Source: Trichuris trichiura
Taxonomy: Eukaryota > Nematoda > Enoplea > Trichinellida > Trichuridae
Direction: 5' to 3'
Assembly (NCBI GenBank): GCA_037903355.1
Contig: JBAJFE010000017.1
Span: 124,001-188,000 of the forward strand
DNA length: 64,000 bases
The notes under the pieces are model-generated. The model was not told the origin of the DNA, made no database searches, and was given only the letters and a program-made list of their open reading frames with translations. The position numbers were made by a program, and so were the translations under genes. Shown piece after piece: positions 1 to 14,300 of the stretch. Positions within the stretch are counted from its first letter, which is position 1; every line of letters begins with the position of its first letter.

Positions 1-78
1 TTCGTCGTTCAAATTCGAATGCTTCTTATTATTATTTGTTAGGCGGAAATTCTCTTACTGCAATTGGTTATGTTTCAG

Positions 79-652
79 CTCGGAAAAGCTGCAACCGTTT
101 TGGCTGTCGCTGTCGGCGGACAATAAGCGAAAATTTATGAATTTGAGCGAAATTCTGCTATCCCAAGAACCATCGACTGAATTAAGAAAAGCAACTCAGA
201 GGGCGCTTTCTTGCGGCAGCTTCAGACCGATTCCATTTTTTGGCACCTTTTTGAAAGATCTGTACACAATATTTCAATCGGTACCTTCGCTTGTTCCCGG
301 CGAGAAAGCTGAAGATCGCGACGCTACTAAAGTAAGTGTTCCCTTTCAGTTTATCTTTTTTTGTTGAAATATTTGCTTGTTCAGCATTACGCGCGCTAAA
401 AATTACTGTAACCGTAACCTGAAAATCAAAGCGAAAAGCTTGCGTACGAAATTTCTTGTACGAGTTTGGCTTTTCGACTTAAAGCCGTAATTAAAGCATT
501 TGTCACGTGACTGCTATTTGCAGTCATGCAGCCCTGCGTCTATCTCAAAATCCCGAAAGACAAGAATCCCGAATCACCAAACTTGACTGCTTTCTTCCGT
601 TCCTAGCAGCCCGTGTAACCCTAAACCTAGACGCAACATAGGCCTGTACACA

Positions 653-723
<71 letters not shown>

Positions 724-3700
724 TTTTTAAAACATGAATTTGCAAAGCTGCCTACTTATCTTTTCTACATTTCGACGCCTTGTCTTTCTGTTTATAAGTT
801 GCATTCTGCCAGATAATTGCTCATTTTCTGATCCTGCGTATCTTAAAGCTTTCCGAAGGGCGCTCCCTTACGAGGAGCCGCTTTAGTATTGCGTTAAAGT
901 ATTCCAAAAAAATCAATAACTTGTTGTGAGATATCCAATAGCAATATTGTCAGAAGTATACCTTAATTTCTTCCTATCTTCTTTATTAACTTTTGTGGCA
1001 TCTCGATTGTTCAGCCTATTGCGCATGATTTAGCATCGAGCATTCCGTACTTGTTAAGTTGGTTTCTTAAAGGCTCATTATTGCTGGTCAAATGTTCATT
1101 TTTGCCGCTTCATGTTGTAATGGAAATAATTATTCCTTCTTCCGAACATCTCGCGCTCAGCTATTCTTCCCGCCAATTATGTAAATTTTGTCCCATTAAG
1201 GGAGCCAATCCAATCAGCCAAAAGAAGTTAGCGATTTCATTTATGCCATTCATCATTCTTGACGATTAGATTTTCTCCGTGCATTCAATGACGCTGCTAA
1301 TTCGTTTCCCGCTTTTCTCTAGCTTGAATGTTCGCCTTGATTTTGTCAATCACTTTGCCGCCATACAGTAGGAAATGGAATTAGCACTTTTCATTCAGTT
1401 TTTGCAAGCACGTTTTCACGCTGATTCAAGTGAAAATAGGGCGTAATCGAAACATGAAATCATAGGGACTTCCCGCCAAACGGCTGACGTTCAAAACTGT
1501 TCTTTTCTTTTTCAAACATCGCTCATTTATTCGTCTGTTAACCTTGACGGTTTTTCTTTCCAATTCCCGCCATTTCCAAGTGGATAAATGTTATGTAGGT
1601 TTTAGAACATTACAATGCGTATTGTCTTTTTTTATTCTCCTCTTCTTAAATCGTTCTCCAACATACTATGCCCAGAGTTTTTCTACAACTTGTTATCCAT
1701 GTAGAGTCATTTTTTGAGCTTTCGGCTGCTCCAAGCGAAACGTGTAAGTCCATCATTACACTTGGCTTACGCGTTGAGCCGCTTTGCGTGGGATGCTTTC
1801 TTCACGAGAACTCCTAATAAGGTAATGCGCTTGAAAAAATGGATCTGCCGGGTATCAGAATTTAATCAGCGAAGTGAGATTGTTTATTTATACTGTCATT
1901 CGAAATAAGTCAGAAAATTTTATTATTATTATTAGTTTGTAATGTAGTATACTGTGGAGCATATTGATAGTGTTGCAAGTATCTGTTGAATAGCGAGTGT
2001 TAACTTTACGTATTAGCCAATGTAAACAATTGGCATTGATCCGGTCGACACGAAGTCTACTACGTCTTCGCATCGTCAGGGCTTCTCATCCTGTTAACCG
2101 CGATTTAAAAAATTTATGACTCATCGCATCAATCATTATTCTTGGCAAGTTCTTCTTCCTTCCGCCGTTGACTGCATGTTGTTGCAAGTGGCAGCTCGTC
2201 TTCTAGCCGCGCAGTTCCGCTGGAAACGTCAAATCCGAAATGTTAATCAAATTAGTCGATCATGCAAATTTACAATATTATTTTCGCAACACATTTTGGC
2301 GTTCATCGTCAAGCCAAAACCGCGAAACGGGAACGTACGCTTTTGTTCGCGCGGTTTTCCAAAGACCTCCGCTTTTTTGCTTTGAAATAATTCCAACGCA
2401 TCAGCTGTTAGGGCAGCAGGAAGGCATTAAAAAAAAAGAAGGGCAGAAGTGAATTTTTGCTTGGCGACAAACTTTGAACACTTGCCGGCTGTACGCTGAT
2501 CGGAATGCGAATAATTTTCAAAAAGCACGTGTTCGCTGAGCATACACGACCACTTTGGCCGGATTCGCTTTGCTTAATGAGCTGTAGTATCTTTGAAGGC
2601 CAACTTGCGTCCCGCCTATTGCAATCGGCTCGTTTTAACCGTAGCAATTCATACGTAGCGATGATATGTAGCATTTGGTAAACCCTTCAGGGAATTTGCC
2701 AATTAGAAAAGGCGGCAACCGCGTCGTAGAAAGTTGGGCGTTCCGTTTACTGTTAATTTACCAAGAATTCAGCGAGCATTGATTGGCGCGAAAAAGTGAA
2801 CCGCCGTCGTAAGTCGGCAGTGATATTTTCGTCAACTTGGCGGGCCGTCATGAAGTCAACCAACCTTGCATCAATGCGCGCATCCAATAATTGAACGCGG
2901 CTGGTTTTGATTGCAAGAAAACAAATATCCTTAAGTTTGCCTAATTAGGCATTAGGCCTGCAGCGAGCCAGCGCGAAGAGGATTCATTTTCAAGCTTTCA
3001 CCTATTGAAAAAATATTCCATTTCGTTTACCGTCGCCACTTTTCCAACTTTCAATTTAAGATTAGCCTTAAGGAAGAGCCATTTCGAAAATAATCTGCTT
3101 CCAAACCAAGTAAAGGCTTTATATTAAACACCTTTCAGGCATTCGCGTTGAAATTGATCATCAGTTCCGCTTGTTTCATAATTACAAGTCGCTTACGAAG
3201 TGGTCGTACCTTTCAGCTTCGTATTGCAAAGTCGTCGTCGCCTTTGGCAATAATCATTTGACGCATTGTACTTAATTTCTCTTTATGGAATACTACCATT
3301 TGTAGGAAGGCGAATTTTCATTGTATGCCGCCTATTACTTTGAATATTGGTAAAAAAGGTACGCATGTATAAACGTTCCGCTATATAAACTTGTTCCTAC
3401 AGATGTTCCAAACGCGTAAATTTAAAACAGTGCTTTTAATGTATGATCGCAATGTATAAATGGTCAAGTTACTTCAACGTCGTCTTGGTCGTCGTCAGGC
3501 TGCCAATCGCGTAATGTTCCGTTGTTGTGCGACTGGCGCTTTTTTGCCTTTGTTCAAACGCTTCCGTGTTTTGCTTGATGACAGATGGCGCGAAAATTTA
3601 CCCGTCTTCACTGATGCAATTTTCCTATCGCTCTGTTGACTTCTCTATCCGCCAAAAAGCGATAGCATTTCGCAAATACGTTCCGCATAATATACTATCG

Positions 3701-6700
3701 ATTCCGGCGCGCAGCGAACTCTCTTTGACGCTTGGGCGGACTGCGTATCGAAAGAGTGAATGGTCAAGGCAGCCGCCACCGCTTCCTTACAACTTTTATG
3801 GCTGTACTTTCAAAGTTTATCGACATCCGGCTAACTGTTCATATAATGTTTATTCCTATAATGGCTTCTCATTGGGCTCAGCGCGTACATGCATACATAG
3901 AGCCGACTTTTGGCCAACAACAATTTCGATTAGAGCTTTAACCGCAGGGAACTATAGAGTCCCCTTTGAACTTTACCAACTTGTGCGGAAATTGATCGTT
4001 CCATGCCGACCTATAAAAGTTGAAACTGGAGTTGCAATGCTTATTTGGGTCTGTCTATAGCCTGAGCAAGCGCGTCCAATTCGTTGGCTTCTAAGCCGCG
4101 CCGGTTTCGTTTTCTCGTTGACGTTCTTTAATGAATTCTATCCAAGTTTGTCGATGCTCATACGAGGATACGCAATGTATGAATTTTGATAGCGCTCTTT
4201 TCTCCTTTCTTGGATCGACATTTTCGAGCGCCCAACGTGGACGGTCAATTACGACGCGGCGAATCGATTCTCACAGACACGCGCGCGCGCGCACACACAC
4301 ATACTCACTTCATATTTGCCACAAGCTTTAATTTTCACTAAGTTGCTTAGCAAAGCGCAATTGAAAGGAGCGGTTTAAAGAGACTGTGAGGAAAAGGATT
4401 AAATTGCCTTACGGGCTCGTGGAGCTCTTGCCAGCTTGTTCAACGGATGTAAGCACTTTTTGCCTTTATCCCACATACTTGGGGTCGGCGATGGACCGGC
4501 CTCGGCCGGTCCATCGCCGACCCCAAGTATGTGGGATAAAGGCAAAAAAAGATATATATACATGTTAATGCGTGTAGCTGATCCCTTATTTGTAGGCTCT
4601 TCTTTTGTAGGCGTAACTAGTTTGCCATTTTCAACAGGCTCATATGCGTCGGCGAATAGGTGGTTTATTTCCCTTTTGTTTAAAAAAAGGTTTAAACGAC
4701 TTAATTCGGTTGTGTGCCATGTTTCGCAGTTGCTGCTCTTGTCGAGCGGAACAACGTTGCTCAAACCACTATTGAGCGTATCTTTTGGTGGCATGCATTG
4801 AGACAGCGGTTAGGGAAGCCTATATTTAGCATCTTTTTGCTTGGAACGATTGCTGAAATTGGAGTTGTTGGTTATCCAACTGTTGGTGTTGAGCCTGTCA
4901 AGGCGGTTTGAAACTCGATTAAGAGTAGCGAGTTGTTAAGTAATAAATTAAGCGTACACTCTTGAGCATACTTTATTCGGTTGTCACTGGCGACTGGAGC
5001 GTGTGTCTTTTTGCTTGATTAATATCGTCGCGTAGTAGCCATAAGATAGCCGTAGTTCGTACACAAAGTCTTACGTTTTTGCTCGTTACAGGTCGAGAAA
5101 ACGTCAGCCTCCATTGACTCGTCGCTGCCGGATCATTCGAGCAGTTTCTTCAGCGAACATATTGGAGTGACGTCATTTTTGAACTCCCAAAAGATCGAAC
5201 TAATACAGACTGTTTTGGACAACTTGGAAACGTTCCACAGTCACAGCCGCAGTCGGCACAGCAACGAGAAGTAAGAACGCTAGGCGCGACCATATACGGT
5301 CTCTTTCGTAATGGAAAGGCGTGCTTTTACTATTGATCGCCGCCTACTTTTACCGGTGTGGTTGGGAAGGGTTTTCGCCTCGTCTGGGCCATCTTTCAGC
5401 AATGGATAGAATTAATCACGACGCTCAATCCTTTTTTCCTCCGCTCAGCCTAGTTGTGATAATCATCTGCTGGTCAACAGCTGACGCCTATGCGTCAGGC
5501 AAAACTATTCGTTCTTGGATCACTTTCGCGCGCCCGCCGTCTGCCGCCTCACCAATCTCGTCAGGGTTCGCGTAAAGCCCATAGAAGCTGGATGACACGT
5601 TTTTCCTTTTCGCGCTTATGTACATATCCCTCTAAGCCCAGAGTGTTTATTTTGAATTAATAGAAAAGAGATGTTTGAAAAGTTATCCTTACTACCTTAA
5701 GAGAGATTATGTATGCAAGTTGGTTAATTTTGCCATTTTTGTTTAGAGGGGATGAGGGAGATCAGACTGACAGTAGTCGGACACTGGAAATTATCCAGCC
5801 GTTAACCGAGATGCCAAGTCCGACGTTGATGTCTTTAAGACGCATCGATGCCGACTTGATGCAACGTCTACAACACGGTTGTAGCGTGATTTATTACGAG
5901 TGCGAGACGGCTCGATCGGCATTTTGCCATCTACACTTGGACACCACTTGTTCGTATATAAAATGGCAAAAATCCAACTTCTCCTCGTGGCTAACCACCA
6001 CCGTTGGTAAAGGTGGCGCTGACAACTTGGACCCGTTGTCGACTGTTGGAAGCGAATGCAAGGAGGCTTCGAGCTCGTCTGAGCTTGACGCTAGAAAAGC
6101 GCGAGCGACCAGTGGTCAACCGCCCGTATTGTCGAGCAGTTCAACGAGCGCAGACGACTTTTCCAAACGTATCAAATTGTTATCCGGTATTCCCGCCTAC
6201 AGATCTATGGAAGACGGCCTTATTGTTCTCACGTATGTGAAAAGTGTGGAAATATGCAATAATCCGGACTTTGACATTCTGGCCGTCTACCAGCGACATT
6301 GTACGGACACGACGGTGCCGCCGAAATGCTTTTCCGTTGTATACGGTGGTACTCTGACGGACAACTATACAGTTTACTTCGTGGCGCCCGAAATGACCGC
6401 CTCCGTTTTGACCGACGGTCTTGCTCAGATTTTGAACGAATTGAAAGCCCAATACTGCCATCACGACAGGCGTTTGTTTTGGCTCAGGAAGTTGTACTTG
6501 GACTTGCTAAGCGCCGATCAAAATTTTTTGGTTGCCGCTAATCCCAGCACCGCCTTGCAAGCGTTTGGCGGTCGCGCCTTTTGGACCGACCAATTGTCCG
6601 CATTCGGCAGTCCAAGCGAGCATTCGTCGCCCACTTTTAAAAAGACCAAATCCGTCCGATATCCCTCGCAGGTAAGCCTGAGCAAACGCCGCTACGCGCG

Positions 6701-8259
6701 GTAGGGCTATTTTTAATTGACAACCTTCTACTAGTACGTGTTTGTCATTCTTCAAATTCTCTCTCTCTTCAAGGCATTACTTTTCCAAAAATGCCTACGT
6801 GAAATTGAGCTTCCGTACTGACCCGCTGCTTTGCTAGAGTGAGCTATGCGTGCATGTCTTCTTTGGGGGAAGCAATTTTTATTGTTAATGCCTTACGTTA
6901 CAAATAGGCGTATACGCAGCTCGTTATTGCTAAGGGAATTCCATTTGCCCCTCCCGGTTGACCTCTCTTTACTCAACAGCTGTTCCATCCCAATGGACGT
7001 ATGTACAAGGTCGCCTTTCGTTACGTAATTGAAAATTGCGCAGCGATTACGTCAACTCAACTATATACGAACTTTGTCCAGTTGGTGACAAGAACTTTCA
7101 AAGGAGCGACGGGAAAATAATGTAAATGTATGCAGGCGCTGGCGTAAGGATTGCCGCCTTCAATGGGAAACCAAAGCGGCCGCGCTTAGCTTGCGGGAAG
7201 GAAACGGTTGGATTGATTTCGTCCGCTTCCGTCGTCTCAGCGGAGAATGAACTGAAATGCACTCCGTTATTGGTGATTGATTTTCCAAAGTCGTCTCGTC
7301 ACTTTTTCCGTTCGGTCGCAAAAGGTTTCCAAGATTTTCCCTCTCGTTAACGCCGAACAATGAATGACATACGGAGCTTTTTCTTCTTGAAGATAACGTC
7401 ACCCATTTCCTCTTTTCATCAACTATTGAATTTGCCTTTTTAATGTTCGTACGTAACTTTTTTAAAATCTTACGGTATATAGAGACTCCAGGGGCAATTT
7501 TTAGTTGGACGCTTCTTGTAGCTTAGGACGAACTTTTAAAAAAAAGTTGGTAAGTTAAATATTCTCTCTATTACCGTAACGGTGTTCTACTTAGGTCAGC
7601 TACGCATTCCATCTTCTAAGAGTTTTCGTATTCTTTTCGCTTGAATTTATGATAATAAGGTACGAAGAACCTGATGGACTGATAGCGTAGCATTTGCGAA
7701 CAAAATTCCTATGTTATTGACATTCGCAATTCATCTTAGCTATGAAATATTTTCAGCATGCATGCTTAAGCCTAAGCTTTGTACTAAGCATAACATTCTC
7801 ATTTGCATTTCCGCGTGTTCGCGTCTTGAAGAATGATGATCTACGCGAATGAAATCTCAAGGAGCAATGCGCACGCTAGTACGAATGTTTTGCTTTTGAA
7901 GCTTTCACTTTTTGTTTCACGTTTTTGGGCCCAGTCGTAATATGAAACTTTGAACTCCTTTTTAACCTCCGTATTGCGATAAGCAAATTATGCAAATATT
8001 TTTGAAGTGACGCTGTTGGCTTTGTTGTCAACCCAACTTGACAAGTCTGCAATTGTGTAAGCGCCTTTTAATTTGCATTTTTACAATTGCATCCAATGGT
8101 TTTCGGCTATCCGTAATCCGAAAATGGTTTTCTATTTCATTCATTCTCAAACGATTACATTATTTATTGCCAACGAAGGAGACGGAAAAATGAAAAAGGG
8201 AAGTCGAAAGCTGAAGGCAATAATTTATCCTTATTTATTTCATTTTTACTTTATGCATG

Positions 8260-8322
<63 letters not shown>

Positions 8323-11300
8323 GTTATTTGTTATTTTTTTTATAAAGTGTTACATCGCTTGAAAAAAATTCGCGCAATAAAAGCCTATGTGCAGTTATCT
8401 GTTTTTCATTTTTGTGCCATACTGAACCTTCGAATACGAGCTGAAGCGCGTTGTGCTGTCGAATGTTATAAGCATTAGCTGCTTAGTAAATCCATCTTTA
8501 AAAATAGGTTGTTTTAGCGCGGATATTTGCCAACGGCAAAACTGAAGAAACTGTCGGTGACCGGCGATCAAGGATTTCCGTCCCGCGTTCGCTTGAGCAT
8601 TCGAAACTCATTCCGCCTTTCGCCCGGTTCGAGCCAAGACAGCGGCAGCAGAGTGAACAGTATTCTGGCCAGTTCCAAGATGACGTCAGAGGCGAAAGCT
8701 CAAAGTTCGGGAGAATCAAAAAAATCAACATTAGCCTCGTTGGTGTCGCCCAGTACGATGCACAAGAAATCCATTGGCGACATACAGGAAAATCCGTTGA
8801 ACTTTCTTGAATTCACGGAATTGTTCAAGCTCTTCTCCATACGGATGCGCAAAGATCTGAGAGACTTATTCAAGGAGCAAGTGCGCAGATATCAAGAGCA
8901 GGAAAAGCAGCAGCAACCGCATTCGTTCCTAAAGTCGGACAGCAAAAGCTCAATTTGCGATATTCATCTTTTGCCGTCCCATTCGGCAGAAACAAGCGAC
9001 AAAAAGAACGTCACCGCCGGCAAAGACGTGGATCCATTCATGAACGACGCTTTCATTGACAAGTTAATGCCGGGTAAGCATGAATAGTATTTTGAAATCA
9101 CGCGTACTACTAGGAAAAAAAGAATAATTTACTCTCACCGCGTTTCTCGTGAGCCGCTTGAAACTTTCTTTTTATGCAAATTATTTTTTGAACTTTTGTT
9201 TTGTGCACCCTCAGATTAAGCATGTTCCGAGTTGAATTTAGTTACGTTGTTTGCAGATCAGCTGATGAGGCAAATATCGACGTCAAAAAGAATAGCGGAT
9301 AAGCAGATGAAAATCTACGACGCGTTAGCGACAGCCAGTATTGCTCAAAACTCGGCTGGCGTGGATACTTCCCGCAGCATGTGGCTAACGGCGGCCGCTG
9401 TAAAGTCTTTTATGCGAATCCATCAGATGGAACCGATCAGCGACGCCCAAGCCGTCGAGTTGATCGCCCGCCACGAGCCCGACGCCGTAATGCGTTCCAA
9501 GCAGCGTATGTCCTTTGAAGGCTTCGCGCGATTTTTATTGGACAGCTCAAATTTTGCATATCTCAACGAAGATAACAAAATGAACAAAAAGGTAAACGAA
9601 TGTCGGCAGCAGCAACTATAGAAGCTAGTCCGTTTAAAATGCGTATGCAAATTTTTATGCATACCCATTGGTTTTGTCATTTTTTTACTCCTAACGTAAA
9701 GTCGGTATTTTATTTTTTTAGGATATGGACTACCCGCTGTCCTACTATTTCATTGCGTCGTCGCATAACACCTACTTGACCGGCCATCAATTGAAGGGAG
9801 AATCGAGCGTTGAATTGTATAGGCAAATTCTAATGACCGGATGCCGATGCATTGAATTCGATTGTTGGGATGGTGACGACGGCCAACCGGTCATATATCA
9901 CGGCCACACGTTAACAACGAAAATAAATTTCCGGGTATAAAGCATTACTTCGCTTCCCGCCAAGTCTCAATGGAGACGACGTGACAATTGTGATTTACTA
10001 CTTTTTCAGCAAGTGGTTGAGATTGTTCGAAGAAGCGCCTTTGAAGTCTCCTCCTTACCGGTGATCATTAGTATTGAGAATCACTGCTCGTTGCCCCTTC
10101 AGGCGAAGATGGCTCAGACATTTAAAGTAGCGTATACCTTTTTTCTTCATTAGCTCTACGAGGCGCTAGCTAGCTTTCCAGCTTTCCGATCTTTAAACGA
10201 TATTCTCCTTTAATAAGTAACGATTTCAAGATCCACGCTTTTTCTCCGTCTAATTTGGAAGCTATCCCGCGTGACGTTTCTTCCATTTTTAGTCGGTCTT
10301 CGGGGAAAGATTGGTTTCGCAGTTTTTGTTCGAAAATGACTTGTCGGACAATCCCAAGTTGCCTTCGCCTTTGCAGCTGAAAGGGAAAGTGCTCATAAAG
10401 AATAAAAAGTTATCCTTCGAACCGCCGCCTCCGTTGGGGGATCGATCGTCCAAAGTAAATTTCAATCCTTCTAAAGGTCACCGCTTGCTTTCAACCTATT
10501 TTTATTGGTCGCCCTTTTTAGGTTGACGGTCATAAACCGCAAAAAGGTTCGCTAATGGAATGGAGCATGGAAGAGGAGGAGGACGAAGAAACGCAGTACG
10601 ACTTTGACGACAACGACGAGGATGACGACGGTTCGTATGGGTTTTTTAGGCCAATTAACATTGTAAAATTATTAACTTGCTTATCATCAAAAAAATAAAC
10701 GGAATTAGAAAATCACTTTAATGACGGATAACCGGTTTTCAGAAGTTAATCGCGAAACTAAAGTAGCGGACGCGGGTGTCAACAAGCTGTCGCCTTCCTC
10801 GAAGCTGCAATCCAATAAACTGTACAAATCCAAAGACGACAGCGCTTCAAGCGACACAAGTTCAACAAAGAACGATCCGGCAATGTTGGCCACTACTCAT
10901 GGCAACTTGGTTACACCGGCGCAGTATGGAAGTGAGCTTACCGCCTCCAGCGAGGAGCTGTACAAGGCGAGCGGCAAAAAATCCGGCGGACCCGTGCCTC
11001 AGGTGGCTCCTGAGCTCAGCGATCTTGTTATTTACTGCCAGGCGGTAAAGTTCAAAGGCTTTGCCATCTCAGGGGACGTAGAATTGACGCAGAAGCGAGC
11101 TGCTACCAGCAGTGTTAAAAAGACCGGCAATTCAGGGCAGCCAGTGCCCGCAAGTCCCGGTAGGCATTTTTTTAAAAAACATAACCTCCATCTAATTAGC
11201 ATAATCACTACTACTTTTGCTTCTGTTTGCGTATGTCGCAGCAATTTTAGCTATGGACTTTGCTTCAAGCGAAAATGTGCAGACGCATGCGTACCGACCG

Positions 11301-14300
11301 CCCTGCTTTCAAGTATCCTGTTACCAGCTGCCTTCGATGAACGAGACGACTGCCAAGAAGTTGATAAGAAAGCATCCGCTCGAATTGGTCGCCTTCACCA
11401 AAGATCATATACTGCGAACGTATCCGTCGGCGGTCAGAATAGACTCGTCCAATTTTAATCCGCTCATGTTTTGGACGTTTGGAATTCAAATGGTCGCTTT
11501 GAACTATCAAACTCAAGACATTCCAATGGCCATCAATGCGGCAATGTTCGAGCAGAACGGCAATTGCGGATACATGCTCAAGCCGCGCGTCATGTGGGAC
11601 GAAGCGCATCCGCTTTACGGGATTTTCAATCCGTGGGCTCACGATCTCAGGAAAATCAGCGGAATACGCCTTATTTTGAATATTATATCCGGTCAGTTCG
11701 TCTGCCCCGGCCAAGCGGACGCCAGTCCCTACGTCGAAGTGGAATTGATGGGTATTGAGGCTGACTCGTGGAAGGAAAGGACGAAAACAGTGCAGCGTAA
11801 CGGGCTGAACCCTATTTGGCTGCAAACCTTTCAATTTCAGGTAATGAGGCGCCCTCTGGTCGAGTCTACGCGTACGGTTGTTTAGGTGAATTTTCTTGAC
11901 CTTTGCTTCTTGCGCCTTGCCGTGATCGAATCGGGTAATAACAAATGCACTGCTCAGCGAGTCGTTCCTTTAAAAGCGCTTCGAGCCGGATATCGGCACG
12001 TGCGTTTGAGATCGCCGAATAATTCCCCGTTGGAATATTCGTCCATCTTTATATACTCTCGAATGGAAGAGGAGGAGTTCATTTACGTTGACGGCGACTC
12101 GACGGAGAACAAGTTGCAGACCCTACCGCAAAACGTACGTCCCCCGATAGTTGCATAGTCATCGCCCGGAAGTTAGGTGTCGCTGTTGTAGGGTGAAATT
12201 CCAATTTTCAAGCAGCAGATATACGTGCTTAAAATCTACGGCGTTTGTCCGGACGGCAGCTCGACTACAGTGCAAGCTCAAAGCACCACGGTGGCTCGAG
12301 AGGTCATAGACATGGTCAGCGACAACATCCTTATAAGGAAATGCCCTCGCTTATGTTAAGCGTACGGGAAATTTAGGCTTTGAAAAATTGCGGTCACGAA
12401 GCCGACCTGTTGGACGATTACGTTCTCATGGAAGACCTGTGGATTCCCGAAGCGTCGACAACTTGTCAGGTGCAAGTTTCTCGAAGGGTATTGGAACCGG
12501 ACGAGTTGATTATGAACGCGGTAGCCAATTGGAATGGTGCCAACGGACGATTTGTGTTGCGCAAAAAAGGCAGCGTAATATCTACTCCCTTCTTAGCCTT
12601 GCCAACATCTCGACGTTGTCCTTATTTTTAGGATCCGAGTAGCCGTGCTTGGATGAATACAATTATCCGGTCTAGCAAAGAGAAGGTTTGTTTGTTTGTA
12701 ATAATTAAAAGCGATAGTTTAAAAAACGTTTTTTGAGTTTTTAGCTTCCTAAGCAATCGTGCAAAGCTTCCGAGCGCAGCGAAATCACCTTCTTGGTCTG
12801 CGTGCATAATGTGTCGGAAGATCAGGACTATGCCATTCTAAGGGTTCCCGTAAATAGCACTGCAAGCGACATCGTCAGTCAAGTAAGTATTACATCTACA
12901 AAAAAATGCATCTCTGAACAATAATGCAGTAATGCTTTGTTTTCTTCCTTATTTTCTTCCAATCCATTTTGTATTAATAGACCGCTTCCAGTATAGTAAC
13001 ATAGTAACAGATGAGACGCGTAATCTTCATAACAAAAAAGATGTTTTTATTTTTTGTATAGGTGTTAATAAAAGCTAGAAGGACGGAACAATCTTCCGCC
13101 TTTGTGCTGGTGGAAGAAACGGAAGAACCCGTTGGTGCAATGGACACGAGTAGCGGCGGCGGGAAGACCTTTATAGCTTCCTCTTCCGGCGCGACTTCAT
13201 CCAAAGCAGCTCGCAAAAAGACTCGACGAATTTTAAGCAACGATACCAACGTATTTGCGTTGCAGATGGGCTGGAAGACGCCGAGCAGATTTTTGCTGGA
13301 AAAACGGACGAACGTTAATGAGGTAAACTTATTTAAAAAGTTGTACGCGCAGCGGCTTAAGGCGAAAGGCCGAATCCCGAATCCCGAATAGGTCAAAAAC
13401 GCGCTGTAAAGTTGGATCTTGCAGCAGCTGCGCTTTGGTATCTTTTAGGCAAGCAATGTATTTGAATAGAGGCGTTATTATACTGGTCCTGTTCGAAGCT
13501 AGCGATCTAAAAACATGACCTGTATGATAACGCCTCTACTCAAGTACATTACTTACCTAGAAAATGCCAATGCCCAACTGCTACAAGGCCGCACTTTCGA
13601 CCTATTCGGGATTCTGATCAACACTGCAGCTGACCCTGGAGTCAGTGTCTTGTTAAGGACGCATAAACAAGCCAGCAAGATTAATGCTATATGAGTATGA
13701 AGATAAATTGAAATCGATCAAATAGGATAAGATAAAAAGCATTGTGGATGAGAAAGAAAAAAAGGCGGGAAGCAAAGTCAAGTATTGTCTTGTAATTGCG
13801 TTCTCAGGTACCAGCAATCCATGTGATAGATAGGTCTGACGTCAGCATCGTTACGCGGACCAATGTGTTTTGAACATGAAACCTTATACGGCCATTAGAA
13901 GACGGCTTGTATTTAGTCAACGCCTTTAGAGTCGGTCTCATAATTTGACTTGAATTCAAAATTATGCTTTTATACAGTTCCGTATAGGCTCCGATTGTTG
14001 TTGAGTCCTATTGCCAGTATTAGTACTTTAAGCGCGCGCAAAACTCCTGCATATCCCCCGTTAAAAACTACAATTTGTTGATGACGGTTTTGTAAAATAA
14101 TTGACTAAAATACAGTAGGCATTTTAGACCATCCGCTGCTCTGCTTGTACGAGCATACACTTTTATTCAGCTTAGCAGTTGAATGACTCAGAGGTGGTTG
14201 ACTAGGGGTTGTACATTTGCGCGTGACGAATTAGGGACAACGAAATTGCTCATCCAATGCGAAACAACGCAGCGATTAAATTGTACGACGCAATTTTTTT

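Larger units (their letters stand above)
332..5091 (+). other. Long intron of the PLC-epsilon gene (4.76 kb)
   Basis: Non-coding by my reading. It holds an (ATT)n microsatellite at about 656-721, a CA/CG dinucleotide run at 4275-4302 and a perfect palindrome at 4457-4548. A 177-codon open frame at 3527-4060 has no recognisable domain and I treat it as chance. Confidence 0.75.

Noticed and set aside
545..745. Open frame rich in consecutive Ile
   Set aside because: It is a translation of the (ATT)n microsatellite. The same applies to 8073-8345, 8257-8478 and 32664-32912.
3527..4060. 177-codon plus-strand open frame in a PLC-epsilon intron
   Set aside because: It has no recognisable domain, no splice or phase link to neighbouring exons and a random-looking composition. 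One frame of this length is expected by chance in 64 kb.
4399..4801. Overlapping open frames on both strands sharing a Gly/Pro/Ser-rich peptide
   Set aside because: The shared peptide is produced by the perfect palindrome, which reads the same on both strands; it is not a gene.
11265..11834. 189-codon minus-strand open frame
   Set aside because: It is the antisense shadow of the PLC Y/C2 exon, whose plus-strand reading has catalytic-domain motifs.
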